This document shows, piece by piece, positions 1 through 10,307 of a stretch of 64,000 nucleotides of DNA. How positions within the stretch are numbered: position 1 is the stretch's first letter; each line of letters begins with the position of its first letter. The stretch covers positions 496,001 through 560,000 of the forward strand of contig WACJ01000181.1 in NCBI GenBank assembly GCA_008973525.1, read 5' to 3'. The translations under genes were made by a program, and so were the position numbers. The notes under the pieces were generated by a model. The model saw only the letters and a list, made by a program, of their open reading frames with translations. It searched no databases and had not been told where the DNA came from. The DNA comes from Stenopsyche tienmushanensis. Lineage: Eukaryota > Arthropoda > Insecta > Trichoptera > Stenopsychidae.

Positions 1-600
1 ATACGACTCCTATCCGTTCTTCTCTGATTTCAGCTTTTCGAACACAGAACAGCCTGTAGCGCTTTCAATTTGATTGCACCAGCGCTTAGGGTATCTTCCT
101 CTTTTACCTGTTTCTCTAAGCTGTTGTTGCCTCCTCGTCGCCTTGTGTCCAAAGAATTGAAGTATGCGTCGTTAATAAATTGTGGACAATCGATTCTTGA
201 CCTGGATTTCCTTTAAAATCAATCGATTTGTCTGCCTTTCAGTTCACGAGACTTAAAACCCGCTTCAACCACGTCTCAAAAGCCTTAATTTTTTTCTATT
301 GGCCGGCTTTATAGTCCATGTTTCAGCGGCATTTGTTATTAAAGATGAGAGATCCGAGGTAATTGAAATCGTTGACCATTTGACGTTGCCATTGTGATTT
401 AAACTCCTGTGTTTGTCAACTATCATTACCTTGGTCTTAGGCCTGTTTATTTCCAGACCTAATTTATTGCTTTCGATCTCCACACAACGAATGAATTCGT
501 CCATTTCTTCTGTGTTTTTGGCTATCAGCGTTGTATCATTAGCATATCTAAGATTTGAGAGTGATCTTTGCATTGAAAATTCTCCATACTGGTTAAAACT
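1..600 (-). mobile_element. Relic of an RTE-type (BovB-like) LINE, 3' part
   Basis: On the minus strand, positions 573-265 encode a reverse transcriptase fragment with the motif NLRYANDTTLIA followed by a LGLEINRPKTKVM-like block, as in RTE/BovB elements (usual form YADDT, here YANDT). Positions 250-1 continue with a C-terminal tail in broken frames: a GKRGRYPKRWCNQIE-like block followed by a TGCSVFEHRK-like block. The start of the element in this orientation lies near 600 and its 3' end runs off the left edge of the window. Frames are broken, so it is a dead copy. It is not close enough to the LINE at 27913-31012 to be called the same family by eye, but it does carry the C-terminal tail that the other copy lacks. 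Confidence 0.75.
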
Positions 601-1316
601 GGCATTTCAGAAAATAGTACAATCTGAAGTCTACAAAATTTTATAATTCAATTTATTTGATTTAAATGGATCGGCGATGATTATGAGGCATTGGGAGAGT
701 TGTTTCATTGTCGCATCTTTCAATAACGACTTCCAAATAGTAGCTACCCAACACATGTTTCAAAAACAACTTTTTTTAAACTGTGGCCGCTGTCTAGCTC
801 ATCTCTCTTTAGTTTTTCTTAGCTTGTCCAATCACACAGCAATTGATATACGATAAACAACAGTTGAACTGCCAAAAGTCGTATTCATTGAGTCTGAAAT
901 AATCCCAAACATTCTTATAAAACAGCACTAAATGGGTGCCAATATTTCAAGTTGCTACTTAATGCAATCTCATATGATTACTCCGTTAAATCGATAAAAT
1001 ATAATATTATAGCTCGAATATGTAAATAGATTGATGCACAGTTTAAAATCCATATTCTGAAACAATCAACGTTTGACTTTGATCTCTTAGACATCCTTTA
1101 TTTGCATTTATCAGCAGTTATTTGTATTTTTTTACATTAAAAGCTCATTATTTTAGTTGAACGCAATGAAGTCTTTATCAGTCGAAACATGAGCTCCCTA
1201 TTGACAATTATTCTAAAATAGAGCTTCAACATCTAGGTCAAATTATGAGCTCAATTTCTAATATATTTCATACGTATATTTAATGATTCATACGTTATTT
1301 TATTTTTTTATTCCAG
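601..1316. other. AT-rich spacer and probable 5' intron of MFSD1
   Basis: No coding sequence is seen. The stretch ends in a good splice acceptor (pyrimidine run, then CAG at 1314-1316) 13 bases before the MFSD1 start codon. This suggests that the MFSD1 leader is spliced and that an untranslated first exon lies further left, possibly within or beyond this stretch. Confidence 0.4.
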
Positions 1317-1329
1317 CGTTAAATTCATA

Positions 1330-4300
1330 ATGCCACCGGGCGAAATGGACGATCAAACGACGAGTCTTACGAGAAGTTCATACGAAGAAAATGGAAAGGG
1401 ATACTGTGGAAGGACGTTTTGTAATCCTAGTCATCCGTATCATCGTTTTCTCGCTCTTGCATTTATGTGCCTGATGGGATTCGGTAATTTGATCGGAAGT
1501 CGCGGCAAATATGAACGCGCATTGTCACAAATTTTAAATATTTACTCTTTTAAGGTTCCTATTTTTGTTACGACAATCCGGGTGCGTTGCAAGACAACCT
1601 AATGGAGGATTTAAAATTAACCACTACACAATTTGTATCATTTTATTCTGTGTACTCTTGGCCGAATGTTATTTTATGTTTTATCGGCGGCTTTTTAATA
1701 GATAGGTATTATTTTAATTACAATATGAGATGCATTTAATCATGAATGCGCTTTTTGATGCAATTATATTTTACAGGGTATTTGGAATACGATTGGGTAC
1801 AATCATTTATATGATTATATTGTTGGCTGGTGTTTTGCTCTTTGCTTGTGGGGGCTACACAAATACTTTTTGGCTGATGCTCGTCGGTCGATTTGTATTT
1901 GGGTATGTATATGCTGGCATGTTTTTATTTCAACGTGAAATATGATTTTACAGTTTATTCATTTTTAAGAATCGGCGGAGAAGCAGTTAGCAGTTGCGCA
2001 GAATAATTATGCAGTCAGATGGTTCAAAGGAAAAGAATTGAACATGGTTTTTGGGATGGCAGTTATCTTTTGCGAAGAGTAGGAAGTACAGTTAATTTCT
2101 TAACAATGGAACCATTGTACAAATGGATAAGTAATTATTATGAGGGTCCGCAGAGAATTGGGACGGTTCTTTTCATAGGTAAATAATATGATTTATTAAA
2201 ACTATTGACTGAATTAGAGTTGTGTTACTGCAATCAATTTCAGTATTATATTAGCAATATTTTATCTGTACTTGATTAAATTAATCATCACCATCTACCA
2301 GATAATATTTAGGAATTTACTATATATTTTTAACAATCGTGATTATTTTGTCATAGATTTCTGTTGCATAAATTAGTGTAAAGAGATAAACTGTATAAAA
2401 TGTATTTAAATATACATTTTAAATCCACTCTTCTCAATATCACTCCAAGCGTATTTATTATATTTCGTTAATGAATCATTTTTCTAGTCTGCTTTGTCTG
2501 CATCAGAATTGATGATAAAATGTAGGCGGTGAATCACAACCACATGTTAATGTGAATCATTACTACCAAACTATTTGCCGATATCAGATTACTTTGATTG
2601 ATATCACAAATTTTAAACAATTCATAGAATCAGTAATAAGAAAATATCAATTTTTTAATTCAAATGTACAAAATTTACCATTCCTTCAGCTATAAATATG
2701 ATTATGTTGTTTGTTATATTATCATAAATATAATGTGAATATGTTCCATGATTTTAATATAATATAAACATCTTGGGTTCAAATCTGCAGGAAGTGTATT
2801 ACAGAAGGGACATTTTTAAAAATCAATTATGCTATGAAATCAAGTCAAATTAGTCAGTTATGATTCCATAGATGACTTTATAAAACCTATCAACTCTTTT
2901 ACAATGCCTGGAAGGTCATCTCCGGGATGTCCTTTAGAACCAATGTAACAAGAGCGTGGATGGATTCAATTGTGTCCCGATGTTTCCCTTTCAGGACTCC
3001 TTTTAAGTGAGGAAACAAAAAACAGACTGGGGGAGTCAGGTCAGGCTGGCTGGGGAATCAATGGGGTGTGGATCCTGGTCAGGAAATCGTTGTCAATGAA
3101 GCATTGTAGCTTGGTCAGAGTGTCCGTGCGGAGATTTGGTCATGGACGCAGACCACGTTCTGTGGACATGTCCGGGCATGGCGTCCAATTACGAGGTGCT
3201 CATTCGATGTGTCAGCAGGTCTGAAAGGCGGACCGGTTGGACACACAAACCTTGTGGCCACTCTCTCATCTTTTAGGGCTTTTTGCAGGAGCTCAGAGCA
3301 CATGTGGCCACTCAAAGTTGAGAATGAGCGTGTCCCGAATAGCGGGATCAACATACAGCTCGGGTCAATGGAGGGTCCCCATGTATCAAAAGCTCATCGA
3401 TATCATTATTATCCACCTCCAACACCATGATGTTGACCAAAGACACAATCACGTTGATTACATGCTCAACAGATATTGTCTCAAGCTCTTCAAAGTTGTG
3501 TTAAAGAACTTAGGGTTCTCTTGGTGACCCTCTCACATACCTTATCAATCATTTTGAGGCAGGCCATAATTAAAGTGATTCTAAAAGCGAAAGATTGATC
3601 TCATCAAAATAACATTTGGAGATTGTTTTAGTATAAAGAATATTAAAATTAGAAATGAGCTACTGGTTCATAGACAGGACTAATGGAATGATATTGGGAA
3701 ACAAAAACTGGATCTTGAGGAAATTAAATTCTTCATGAACTTCATTTGCTAGCGGAATGCTACAGAGATTGATTGGTTAAAAGCTTAGGGATTATTGGTG
3801 TATGAGTGTGATCAGCTGGTGGTGCTTTGCTTTTACAAGCCAAGACTTCCTGGTATTCTACTCATCGCTTGTTAAGTGAAACATTTTGGCGATAAATATT
3901 ATATACAATATTTACATGTTTCAGCCTCATTGACCTGCGTGTTTTCTCTTATTTGTGTATTGATATTGGCATGGATGGATCGAAGGGCGGATAGATTATT
4001 ATCTAGCGGAGACCATAGCAAAGATGTACCAGTAAAACTATCCGATATAAAAAACTTCAGCGGCACATTTTGGTTCGTGTCAGTCATTTGCGTTGCATAC
4101 TACGTGGCAGTATTTCCGTTCATTGCTCTTGGAAAGTAAGAATTTTACTTGATATCGTGATTTTGATAGAATTATTTGAAGCCGTGTATGCATTTAAATG
4201 TGCAATGAATTTTTATTTTTTAGAGTGTTTTTCGAAAGAAAATATGATCTGAGTCCAGAGGACGCAAACACTGTAAATTCAATGCTCTACATGTTGTCGC

Positions 4301-5752
4301 TCATAGCGAGCCCTATTTTAGGAATTCTCATCGATAAAACTGGAAGAAATCTCTACTGGATCATGTGTAGTATTGTTTTAACGATTGGAGCGCACACAAT
4401 TCTCACATTCACATTTTGGAATCCTTTCATTGGAATGGTAATTATCAAATTCACGCATATATTTCCGACAAAATAATGAGTACGTTCTATATCTTTTTTT
4501 AAAATCTCCTTTTATAGATTTTATTCGGCATAGCGTATTCAGCGTTAGCAAGTTCATTGTGGCCGTTAATAGCGCTAATAATACCAGAAAATAAATTAGG
4601 AACTGCTTACGGAATGTATGTATAATTCTATCTAAAAATGAGATTTCATTTGTGTTTGAATTTTATTGATTTTTAATTTATGTGTTAGATGTCAATCTGT
4701 GCAAAATTTGGGATTAGCTGTGGTTTCATTGTTTACTGGAATGATTGTGGACAACGGAGGCTACCTCATGCTTGAAATGTTTTTCCTTGGCTGTCTTTTT
4801 GGTAAGTATTTATTTTATCATAGGGCTTATAAAGAAAACAGTATACAAAATATATTAAATTACAAGACGTATATAGATGCTGTACGTCTGTGCCTAGGCA
4901 ATTGGAAAGAGGCGACTCAGGACAGATGAAAATGGCAGCATGCGTTGACCGGGACATATATTTATAGAAACTTGTAAATGTGCACACTTACTATTCAACA
5001 AAAAATCGTATTCTAAAGAATCTTTTAATCGGCTATTGTCGGATAAGCTATTTCAACAAAGATAAGTCGACTTTCGTTCGTGTTGTCTTGAGAGCAGGCG
5101 TTTGTTTTGATAATTAAGACACTCGCATAATTCTTATCGTTGACAAATTTTGTTATTCCCCCTTGACTGTTCTGGAGTGGCGTCATTAGCCGAGTATCAC
5201 CACTCTTTTGCAAAATGTATTCCTTCAGAAGCAAAATGGCAGGCTTGCATGGTAAACCTGTCCTTTTATTTTCGCAACACATTAATAGCCAAAAATAGCT
5301 GAACAATAGAGAGCAGATGCCTTGCAGTTTGAAGTGTTAAGATTCGTTAATAATTCAAAAAATATATTAATAACTGAAGAACACTAAATATTTTTTGTTT
5401 TTACAGTATCTTTAATAGCAGCAGTGTTCATTGTGATTTTAAATACTGCAAATAAAGGCAATCTCAACATGTCTCCTCAAGAAAGACTGGCTCTAAGGTG
5501 AGTTATAGAAATAGACTTATAAAATATTGAAATTAGCTTATCGGAATTCAAGAATAAAATTTCATTTATTCTATTTTTTCCAGCACTGAGGATGGTGAAG
5601 ACACAGCTCATTTACTGGAACCTGAATCTGCAATGGAAGGTTCTTCGGACCAAAATGACCAAAGTGACGCCGCGGACTCTGATCGCATTAGACAACGTTA
5701 TCTATCAAAAATTGGGACGCATAGTAGCGATCTTGAAAGTGTACGGCATTAA
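1330..5752 (+). CDS. Mfsd1: MFSD1, lysosomal major facilitator superfamily transporter
   Basis: Exons: 1330-1483, 1555-1705, 1777-1902, 1970-2178, 3925-4135, 4224-4437, 4518-4615, 4689-4801, 5407-5497 and 5584-5752, all with GT-AG borders and consistent phases. They give about 510 residues, close to the usual family length. The protein is recognised from blocks shared with vertebrate MFSD1: YHRFLALAFMCLMGFGSYFC near the N-terminus, LVGRFVFGIGGE, AVRWFKGKELNMVFGM, the tail of loop 6-7, and GYLMLEMFFLGC. The hydrophobic stretches fit twelve membrane segments. The C-terminus is polar and acidic (STEDGEDTAHLLEPE) with a di-leucine-like element, as expected for lysosomal sorting. Family members export dipeptides from lysosomes with the partner GLMP; that role is taken from the family. 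Exon 4 contains three single-base doublings (near 1982, 2058 and 2075) that break the frame but leave each piece recognisable, probably sequence errors. Introns 4 and 8 hold transposon remnants. Start chosen: first ATG after the splice acceptor at 1316, in frame with the conserved first segment. Confidence 0.93.
2880..3430 (-). mobile_element. Degraded mariner fragment in MFSD1 intron 4
   Basis: Minus-strand pieces read like the C-terminal part of a mariner transposase: a proline-rich 'P.YSPDL.P' block (about 3050), then LFPHLKGVLKGKH and ESIHALVTLVLKDIPEMTFQ (about 2900-3010). A block at about 3100-3320, containing GCGGACCGGTTGGACA, recurs at 47030-47180 in the Raf intron mariner and, reversed, near 56640-57010 in a Pgk intron. 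No terminal repeats or target duplication could be placed. The rest of intron 4 (2179-2880 and 3430-3924) is AT-rich and shows nothing else. Confidence 0.55.
4925..5335. repeat. Dispersed repeat, copy 1 (MFSD1 intron 8)
   Basis: This block matches, in reverse orientation, positions 63080-63480 at the far end of the window; by eye roughly nine bases in ten agree. Its minus strand is open for 93 codons and begins MFSYFWLLMCCENK. The second copy keeps most of the frame but has stops, and the differences are not concentrated at third positions, so it is a transposon-derived repeat rather than a gene. The family was not recognised. Confidence 0.7.
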
Positions 5753-5793
5753 ATGTACAAGACAATTTTAGAAAATTTATATATAATGTAGGC

Positions 5794-5799
5794 AATAAA
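5794..5799 (+). terminator. Poly(A) signal AATAAA of MFSD1
   Basis: The canonical hexamer lies 42 bases after the MFSD1 stop codon. Confidence 0.7.
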
Positions 5800-5921
5800 A
5801 ATATATATCGCAATGCATAACGGTGCAATTTGTAAATGTAAATTAATATGAATTTTTATATAAGAAAAATTGCATGATTATCTATTATGATTCACTTCAT
5901 TTTATATGAACAACTATAGAG

Positions 5922-6176
5922 CAGGGGCGGCCAGCGTCGACTGCGATCGACTGGTCGACCGCATAACTATTCCTAGTCGACCGCCTATCTGATAAGCACA
6001 CATCTCTGATGTCCATTCTTAGTAGATTTATCTTATTAAAATGTATTAGTATATTATCTGTTTGTTTTAAATTTGAACCAATGCTTTGCTTTAAATTACT
6101 AATTTTCTTATGATGATACCGCCTATAATTTAAAAACGCAGATCGCCTGTAATGATCAAAAGTTTGGCCTCCCCTG
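5922..6176. mobile_element. Non-autonomous hAT element (MITE), 255 bp
   Basis: The ends are imperfect inverted repeats: CAGGGGCGGCCA on the left and, read from the other side, CAGGGGAGGCCA on the right. The flanks CTATAGAG (5914-5921) and CTATAGAA (6177-6184) form an 8-bp target duplication with one mismatch, the size expected for hAT. The left subterminal part holds several short GTCGAC/TCGACC motifs, which may be transposase-binding repeats. There is no coding capacity. Confidence 0.85.
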
Positions 6177-6184
6177 CTATAGAA

Positions 6185-7347
6185 TATGCTTAAAAGTCAT
6201 TTTAGACAATTTTTGTCATCAAGGTCTTACATTCCAATGTTTACGTTAAAGGATGTGTATATTTTTATATTTGTATATAAGAAACAAATAAATTTAAATG
6301 TATGTCAGTTTTATGACGGTTTTAAATTTTTTTAATCAAGATATAGACGGAATTTAATTCAACTGACTATATCTTATGTATTATGATGGTATTTTTAATC
6401 GATTAAATTCAATTATCTAGGACAAAAATGTATATTGTAGTAAAAAATTGAATTCTTTATTTTGTAAAACTAGCAATGTGATATTATAATAGCTAATTTC
6501 GAAGGCTCAGTCCAAAATTGCAGTTGAGATGTTTTAAAAAATGATTGTCATAATATTTATTTTTTATATGCATATTGTAAAGATTCTAGTGTGTAAGTTT
6601 ATATGGATTGACTACTTAATGAATCATTAAAATTGTATCAAATTAATTTTCAAAGCCTTCTTATTTTTATATTCGCCGACATGTTAAACCACCATGTTAT
6701 ACGGCATGTTGTCTCGAAAGTCATGAAATATAACAACAGCTGGGACCGATCGATTCGTAGAAAAATTCAAAAGGAGTAAATGAAGAAAGATCAATGTTCT
6801 TGTGAGAAAACTCATCAAACAAAAACAGAAAACATTGAAATAGAAGAAGATTTAGATTATTCTAATGAAGATGAACAAAACATTGAAGAAAATTATTCCG
6901 AAAATGATGATTCAGAAAGATAGAACAAGATGGTTCTTTAACTTACACATACATGCATATGTAACACATATTTACTTAAAAAAATCTGTACATAATTGAT
7001 GAGAAAATAAAAGTCTGGAGTCCCAGGAAATGTCAGGACTTTGAAATTATCATGTCTCGAGTCCCGGGACTTTGAAAAGGCCGAGACTTCAGAATCCTTA
7101 GTGGCAACGCTACCGCAGCCACCCTAGAGTCCCAACCTAGCTACTCACACGACACGCTCTGAAGGAGGTTCTCGTCGAGTCTTATCCTTAAGTATCATCG
7201 CAGAGTACTTAAAGAATATTAACAATTTGTATGACACATCCTGTACAAAGATAGGGAAGGATATAAAATTACAGATTGTTACACAAATTCTCGCCTCTTT
7301 AATATTTTATTCAACAAGTAACCACATAAATTTATAAATTCAACACA
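6185..7347. other. AT-rich spacer between MFSD1 and PYROXD1
   Basis: The two genes converge here. Positions 6780-6923 (+) hold a 47-codon acidic ORF beginning MKKDQCSCEKTHQ and rich in Glu and Asn; the bases before it (6690-6779) are also open in a compatible frame up to one stop. It may be the acidic leader of a dead transposase, but no family was recognised. Near 7030-7110 a short block with repeated GTCCCGGGAC-like words is seen. A minus-strand poly(A) signal (TTTATT at 7306-7311) fits PYROXD1. Confidence 0.4.
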
Positions 7348-8751
7348 TCAATCAAAATAATCATCGATATCTATATCCGGATTCAAAATATCATCACCGT
7401 ACGGCGAAAGATCAAGCTGATTCAGAATTAGGTTTTCACACATTTCTTCCAACCCAGTGTCTCCAATAAGAATGACGCCCTGCAATCTATTATCAACCAG
7501 AACAAATTTAATGTATTCCATATCAGGTGTGGATCGAATCAATATTTCATAGTTTTTTCCGAATCCCTGACCGTTGAATTTTCCCAATAAAACCACTTGA
7601 TATCCGAACAGCTTAGTCGTGTGAGAAAAGAGCTCAAAACAAAAATCTTGCATGATTTCTTCCTTTATAAGATCGGCGTGCATACTTTTCGCCGCCATCG
7701 CGCCCATTTGATGCGCTTGAGTCCAAAGGCGCATTTGAAACCATTGAGGTGCGTTTTCCCAGTTCGCATAGCAAATATCTCCTGCGCAATACACGCCGTC
7801 AATGGACGACATCATTTTCCAATCTACGGCGATTCCTCCGTCGGGTCCCAGTTTGATTTCTTTATCGCATTCGAATTTGGAACATGGAGTTACGCCTGTT
7901 GCCGAAACAATAAGATCACACTTTATAATTTGGCTATTTGTCAATTTAACAGTCATGGGTTGATCTTTGTCGTTTCCGTTGATACTTTCAATTTCAGCTT
8001 CATAGATGATATTCAATGAAGAATTTTTACTGGGTCCAACTGCGTCGATTTCCTTCAGCCAATCCGGCCCAAGTGCTGCGGTTGTTCCGAAGATATTTGT
8101 ATTGTGGGTATCCTCTTCTGAATACTTCATGCGTTTGAGGGCAGCTTTTGGTTTGTCTTTTTTTTGTGTGAAATTTTCGCTAGAACGGAAAAACTCTGCA
8201 GCACCCGGATCAACGAAAGTAGATGAAAAATGTTTATCTTTTATGACCCAGGTTGTGTGAACGCCTTTAGTTGCGTAGATTAGCTCTGATGCGATACCGC
8301 CATTGCCCACTACTAAAAGACTTTCTGCTTTCTTCAATGATTCTAAATACTTTTTAACTGAACCTGTGTCTCTTATTCCGAGAACTCTTTCGTCATCGGA
8401 GGCCTGCGATATTAGCTTTGGAGATCCTCCTGTGCATATGCATAAATATTCGTATTCTATAATCAAACCTTTTTCAGTCAAAATTTTCTTTTCTGCGCTA
8501 ACGAGTTTCATAAATTTATCATAAATAATTTCTAAATTACTATGTTTCTTATTTAATGTTTCTGCGTCTACTTCATTGACGTCGAATTTATAAATGGTTT
8601 TACCAAGTGGCACTAAATTCGTTACATTTTTTATAAGTGGCGAAGCTGTCACTAAAATTACTTTTTTATCGGGAGCTAGATATCCCAAATGTTCTACACA
8701 CGTGACTCCAGCTATTCCTCCACCAATTACGACGAAAGTAGCTGCATTCAT
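7348..8751 (-). CDS. Pyroxd1: PYROXD1, pyridine nucleotide-disulphide oxidoreductase domain protein 1
   Basis: A single exon of 467 residues, slightly shorter than the human protein of 500. It has two nucleotide-binding folds: the FAD motif VVIGGGIAGVTC near residue 8 and the NAD(P) motif VVGNGGIASEL near residue 147. VSATGVTP (about residue 285) and the second FAD motif VYCAGDICYANW (about 320) follow. The C-terminus LDPNIDIEDYFD-like (here LNPDIDIDDYFD) is a hallmark of the family. As in the family, the paired redox cysteines of classical disulphide reductases are absent. The human protein is a nuclear and cytoplasmic flavin oxidoreductase linked to myopathy and reported to protect the tRNA ligase complex; role here by family. 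The start is the only sensible one: VVIGGG follows within seven residues, as expected. That ATG overlaps the stop of mRpS18B just upstream, with no room for a private promoter or leader. Confidence 0.95.
   Translation of the reverse strand: MNAATFVVIGGGIAGVTCVEHLGYLAPDKKVILVTASPLIKNVTNLVPLGKTIYKFDVNEVDAETLNKKHSNLEIIYDKFMKLVSAEKKILTEKGLIIEYEYLCICTGGSPKLISQASDDERVLGIRDTGSVKKYLESLKKAESLLVVGNGGIASELIYATKGVHTTWVIKDKHFSSTFVDPGAAEFFRSSENFTQKKDKPKAALKRMKYSEEDTHNTNIFGTTAALGPDWLKEIDAVGPSKNSSLNIIYEAEIESINGNDKDQPMTVKLTNSQIIKCDLIVSATGVTPCSKFECDKEIKLGPDGGIAVDWKMMSSIDGVYCAGDICYANWENAPQWFQMRLWTQAHQMGAMAAKSMHADLIKEEIMQDFCFELFSHTTKLFGYQVVLLGKFNGQGFGKNYEILIRSTPDMEYIKFVLVDNRLQGVILIGDTGLEEMCENLILNQLDLSPYGDDILNPDIDIDDYFD
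8748..8751 (-). other. ATGA stop/start overlap of mRpS18B and PYROXD1
   Basis: Read on the minus strand, the four bases ATGA contain the PYROXD1 initiator ATG and the mRpS18B stop TGA. There is no spacer, poly(A) signal or acceptor between the two frames, so a shared transcript is the simplest reading. Confidence 0.85.
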
Positions 8752-10307
8752 GATGTTTTTACGTTTGGTGCGTAAACAGAATAGTCGTACTCTCGAAACG
8801 GAACGTCGAATGTTATAAGACCTTTATCTTTCGCCCGTTCGATTGCAATCACCAATTTCTTATGTTGTTTTTGACACACACCTGTTTTGCTGTAGCTAAT
8901 TATCTAAAAGAATAACAAATAAAACATTAAATGGTCATGGACAATGCTAAGTAAATGATAAATGAACATATGTCTACCTGTCCAGTGTGTTCGGAAATAA
9001 ATTGATTCAATAGATCCACATTTGTTTCTTCCGGGACCAAATATTCGTCTCGACAGATAGGGCAAGGATTTCCTGCGGATATGCGTTTGAGACGGATGCA
9101 AGTCTCTCGAGTTTTTCTAGGTGCAAATTGACCTTTATGATTCCGCCTGTATTGGAACCATACAGGGCTATCGCCGTAAGTCTGTTTGTAAGCAGCACTC
9201 TGCAGATATCTAAAATAATATTAATCAGCTTTATTTAAACAAAGTATTAAGAATTCAAATTAAACACAGTCATACGATATATTGAATATATTTTGGAATC
9301 GTATCTTTATTTAATTTATAAAATACTAGCGAATACCCGGCATGCGTTGCATTGCCGTAAGCGCTTAATAATTTTTTGAAAAGAAACGCAATACATGGTT
9401 TATTACTTCAGGTCACATGTAGCGTGAGCCGAAGAGCTGGGATTCAAAAGCATATGCAAACTTGCTCTCATCTCGAAGACCGATTTAACCATCATATAGC
9501 GCGCGTAACCTTTCTCTTCATGTCCACACAACCCAAACTTCATTTCAACAGACCAATATGCGCCTACATGGTGCATCCATATAATATTTTTACTAAACCT
9601 ATGTTATTTTCGTAAGTGTAAACAGTAATTTAAAAAAGTTTTATCACAATCGGATGAACGGGATGGAAGCGCATTAAATACGGACAAACGATTGGTCATC
9701 GCGATAACGGGGGTATGTGATGCACTGTCTTGAAGAAACAACACGTTCTTTTTAGCCAAATGTGGTTATTTTTTCTTGATTTCATCAATCAAATGTTGCA
9801 ATAAGTTCGCATAATACTCGCCGTTGGTTGTTTTTCCTTTTTGAAGACAGTCAATAATAATTGGTCAATATGCATTACAAAAAATTGATACCATGACCTC
9901 GCCTATAAATGGAATAATCACAAATTAACATATTGCATCATTTTAATTATTCATGTGAAAATATCAAGTAGATCTTCCATGAATCTGATTCACCAATCAT
10001 AGAATTTGGGGGAAGTCGCTTGCTTTGACGATATTTATCTTGATGCAGATTTTATTGCATTGTCTTAAGACCCGATATTTTTAGATAATCATATTCCAAT
10101 TGATTGAAAAGATGAAAATACACAATTGAAAAGTGAAGAATACCTAATACTGGTTTCGACTGGTATCACTCTGGATCTATCTCCGGAGTCGACTTCTTGG
10201 GATTCGGGCACCGGAGCCCCCTGAATAGGAGCATCGGCACAACCGCGCACACTTCGCCATACGACTGTTCGAGAAACACTCGCCCGCAAATACGTCAAAA
10301 GAGACAT
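8748..10307 (-). CDS. mRpS18B: mRpS18B (mS40), mitochondrial small-subunit ribosomal protein
   Basis: Exons on the minus strand: 10307-10144, 9209-8978 and 8903-8748, with correct GT-AG borders and phases, giving 183 residues. The ATG at 10307 starts a leader rich in Arg and Ser with no acidic residue at first (MSLLTYLRASVSRTVVWRSV), a good mitochondrial presequence. An in-frame ATG at 10367 would add 20 residues and cannot be excluded. The body matches the S18B branch: RNHKGQFAPRKTRETCIR, the zinc-type knuckle GNPCPICRD, a HTGQ block and TGVCQKQHKKLVIAIERAKD, followed by GLITFDVPF. S18B is a component of the mitochondrial small ribosomal subunit. Intron 1 contains transposon remnants. The TGA stop (8750-8748) shares two bases with the start ATG (8751-8749) of PYROXD1. 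Confidence 0.93.
9340..9695 (+). repeat. Dispersed repeat family B, copy in mRpS18B intron 1
   Basis: It starts with ATACCCGGCATGCGTTGC, next to a CGGCA/TGCCG palindrome, and ends with AATCGGATGAACG, then GCGCATTAAATACGGACAAAC. The same 5' and 3' landmarks occur at 43171-43340. The 3' part alone, in tandem, occurs at 58600-58768. The middle (about 9380-9570) is extra sequence not shared by the other copies. Family not recognised. Confidence 0.6.
9696..9905 (-). mobile_element. Mariner transposase fragment in mRpS18B intron 1
   Basis: Minus-strand translation gives KGKTTNGEYYANLLQHLIDE and, after a stop, LAKKNVLFLQDSASHT. This is the block around the second catalytic Asp of mariner transposases, here QDSASHT instead of the usual QDNAPCH. 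The frame is broken. Intron sequence from 9905 to 10143 shows nothing else recognisable. Confidence 0.65.

Noticed and set aside
3115..3527. Overlapping frames in MFSD1 intron 4 as a nested gene
   Set aside because: They coincide with a degraded mariner fragment.
7597..8524. Plus-strand frames inside PYROXD1
   Set aside because: Shadows of the well-conserved minus-strand gene.
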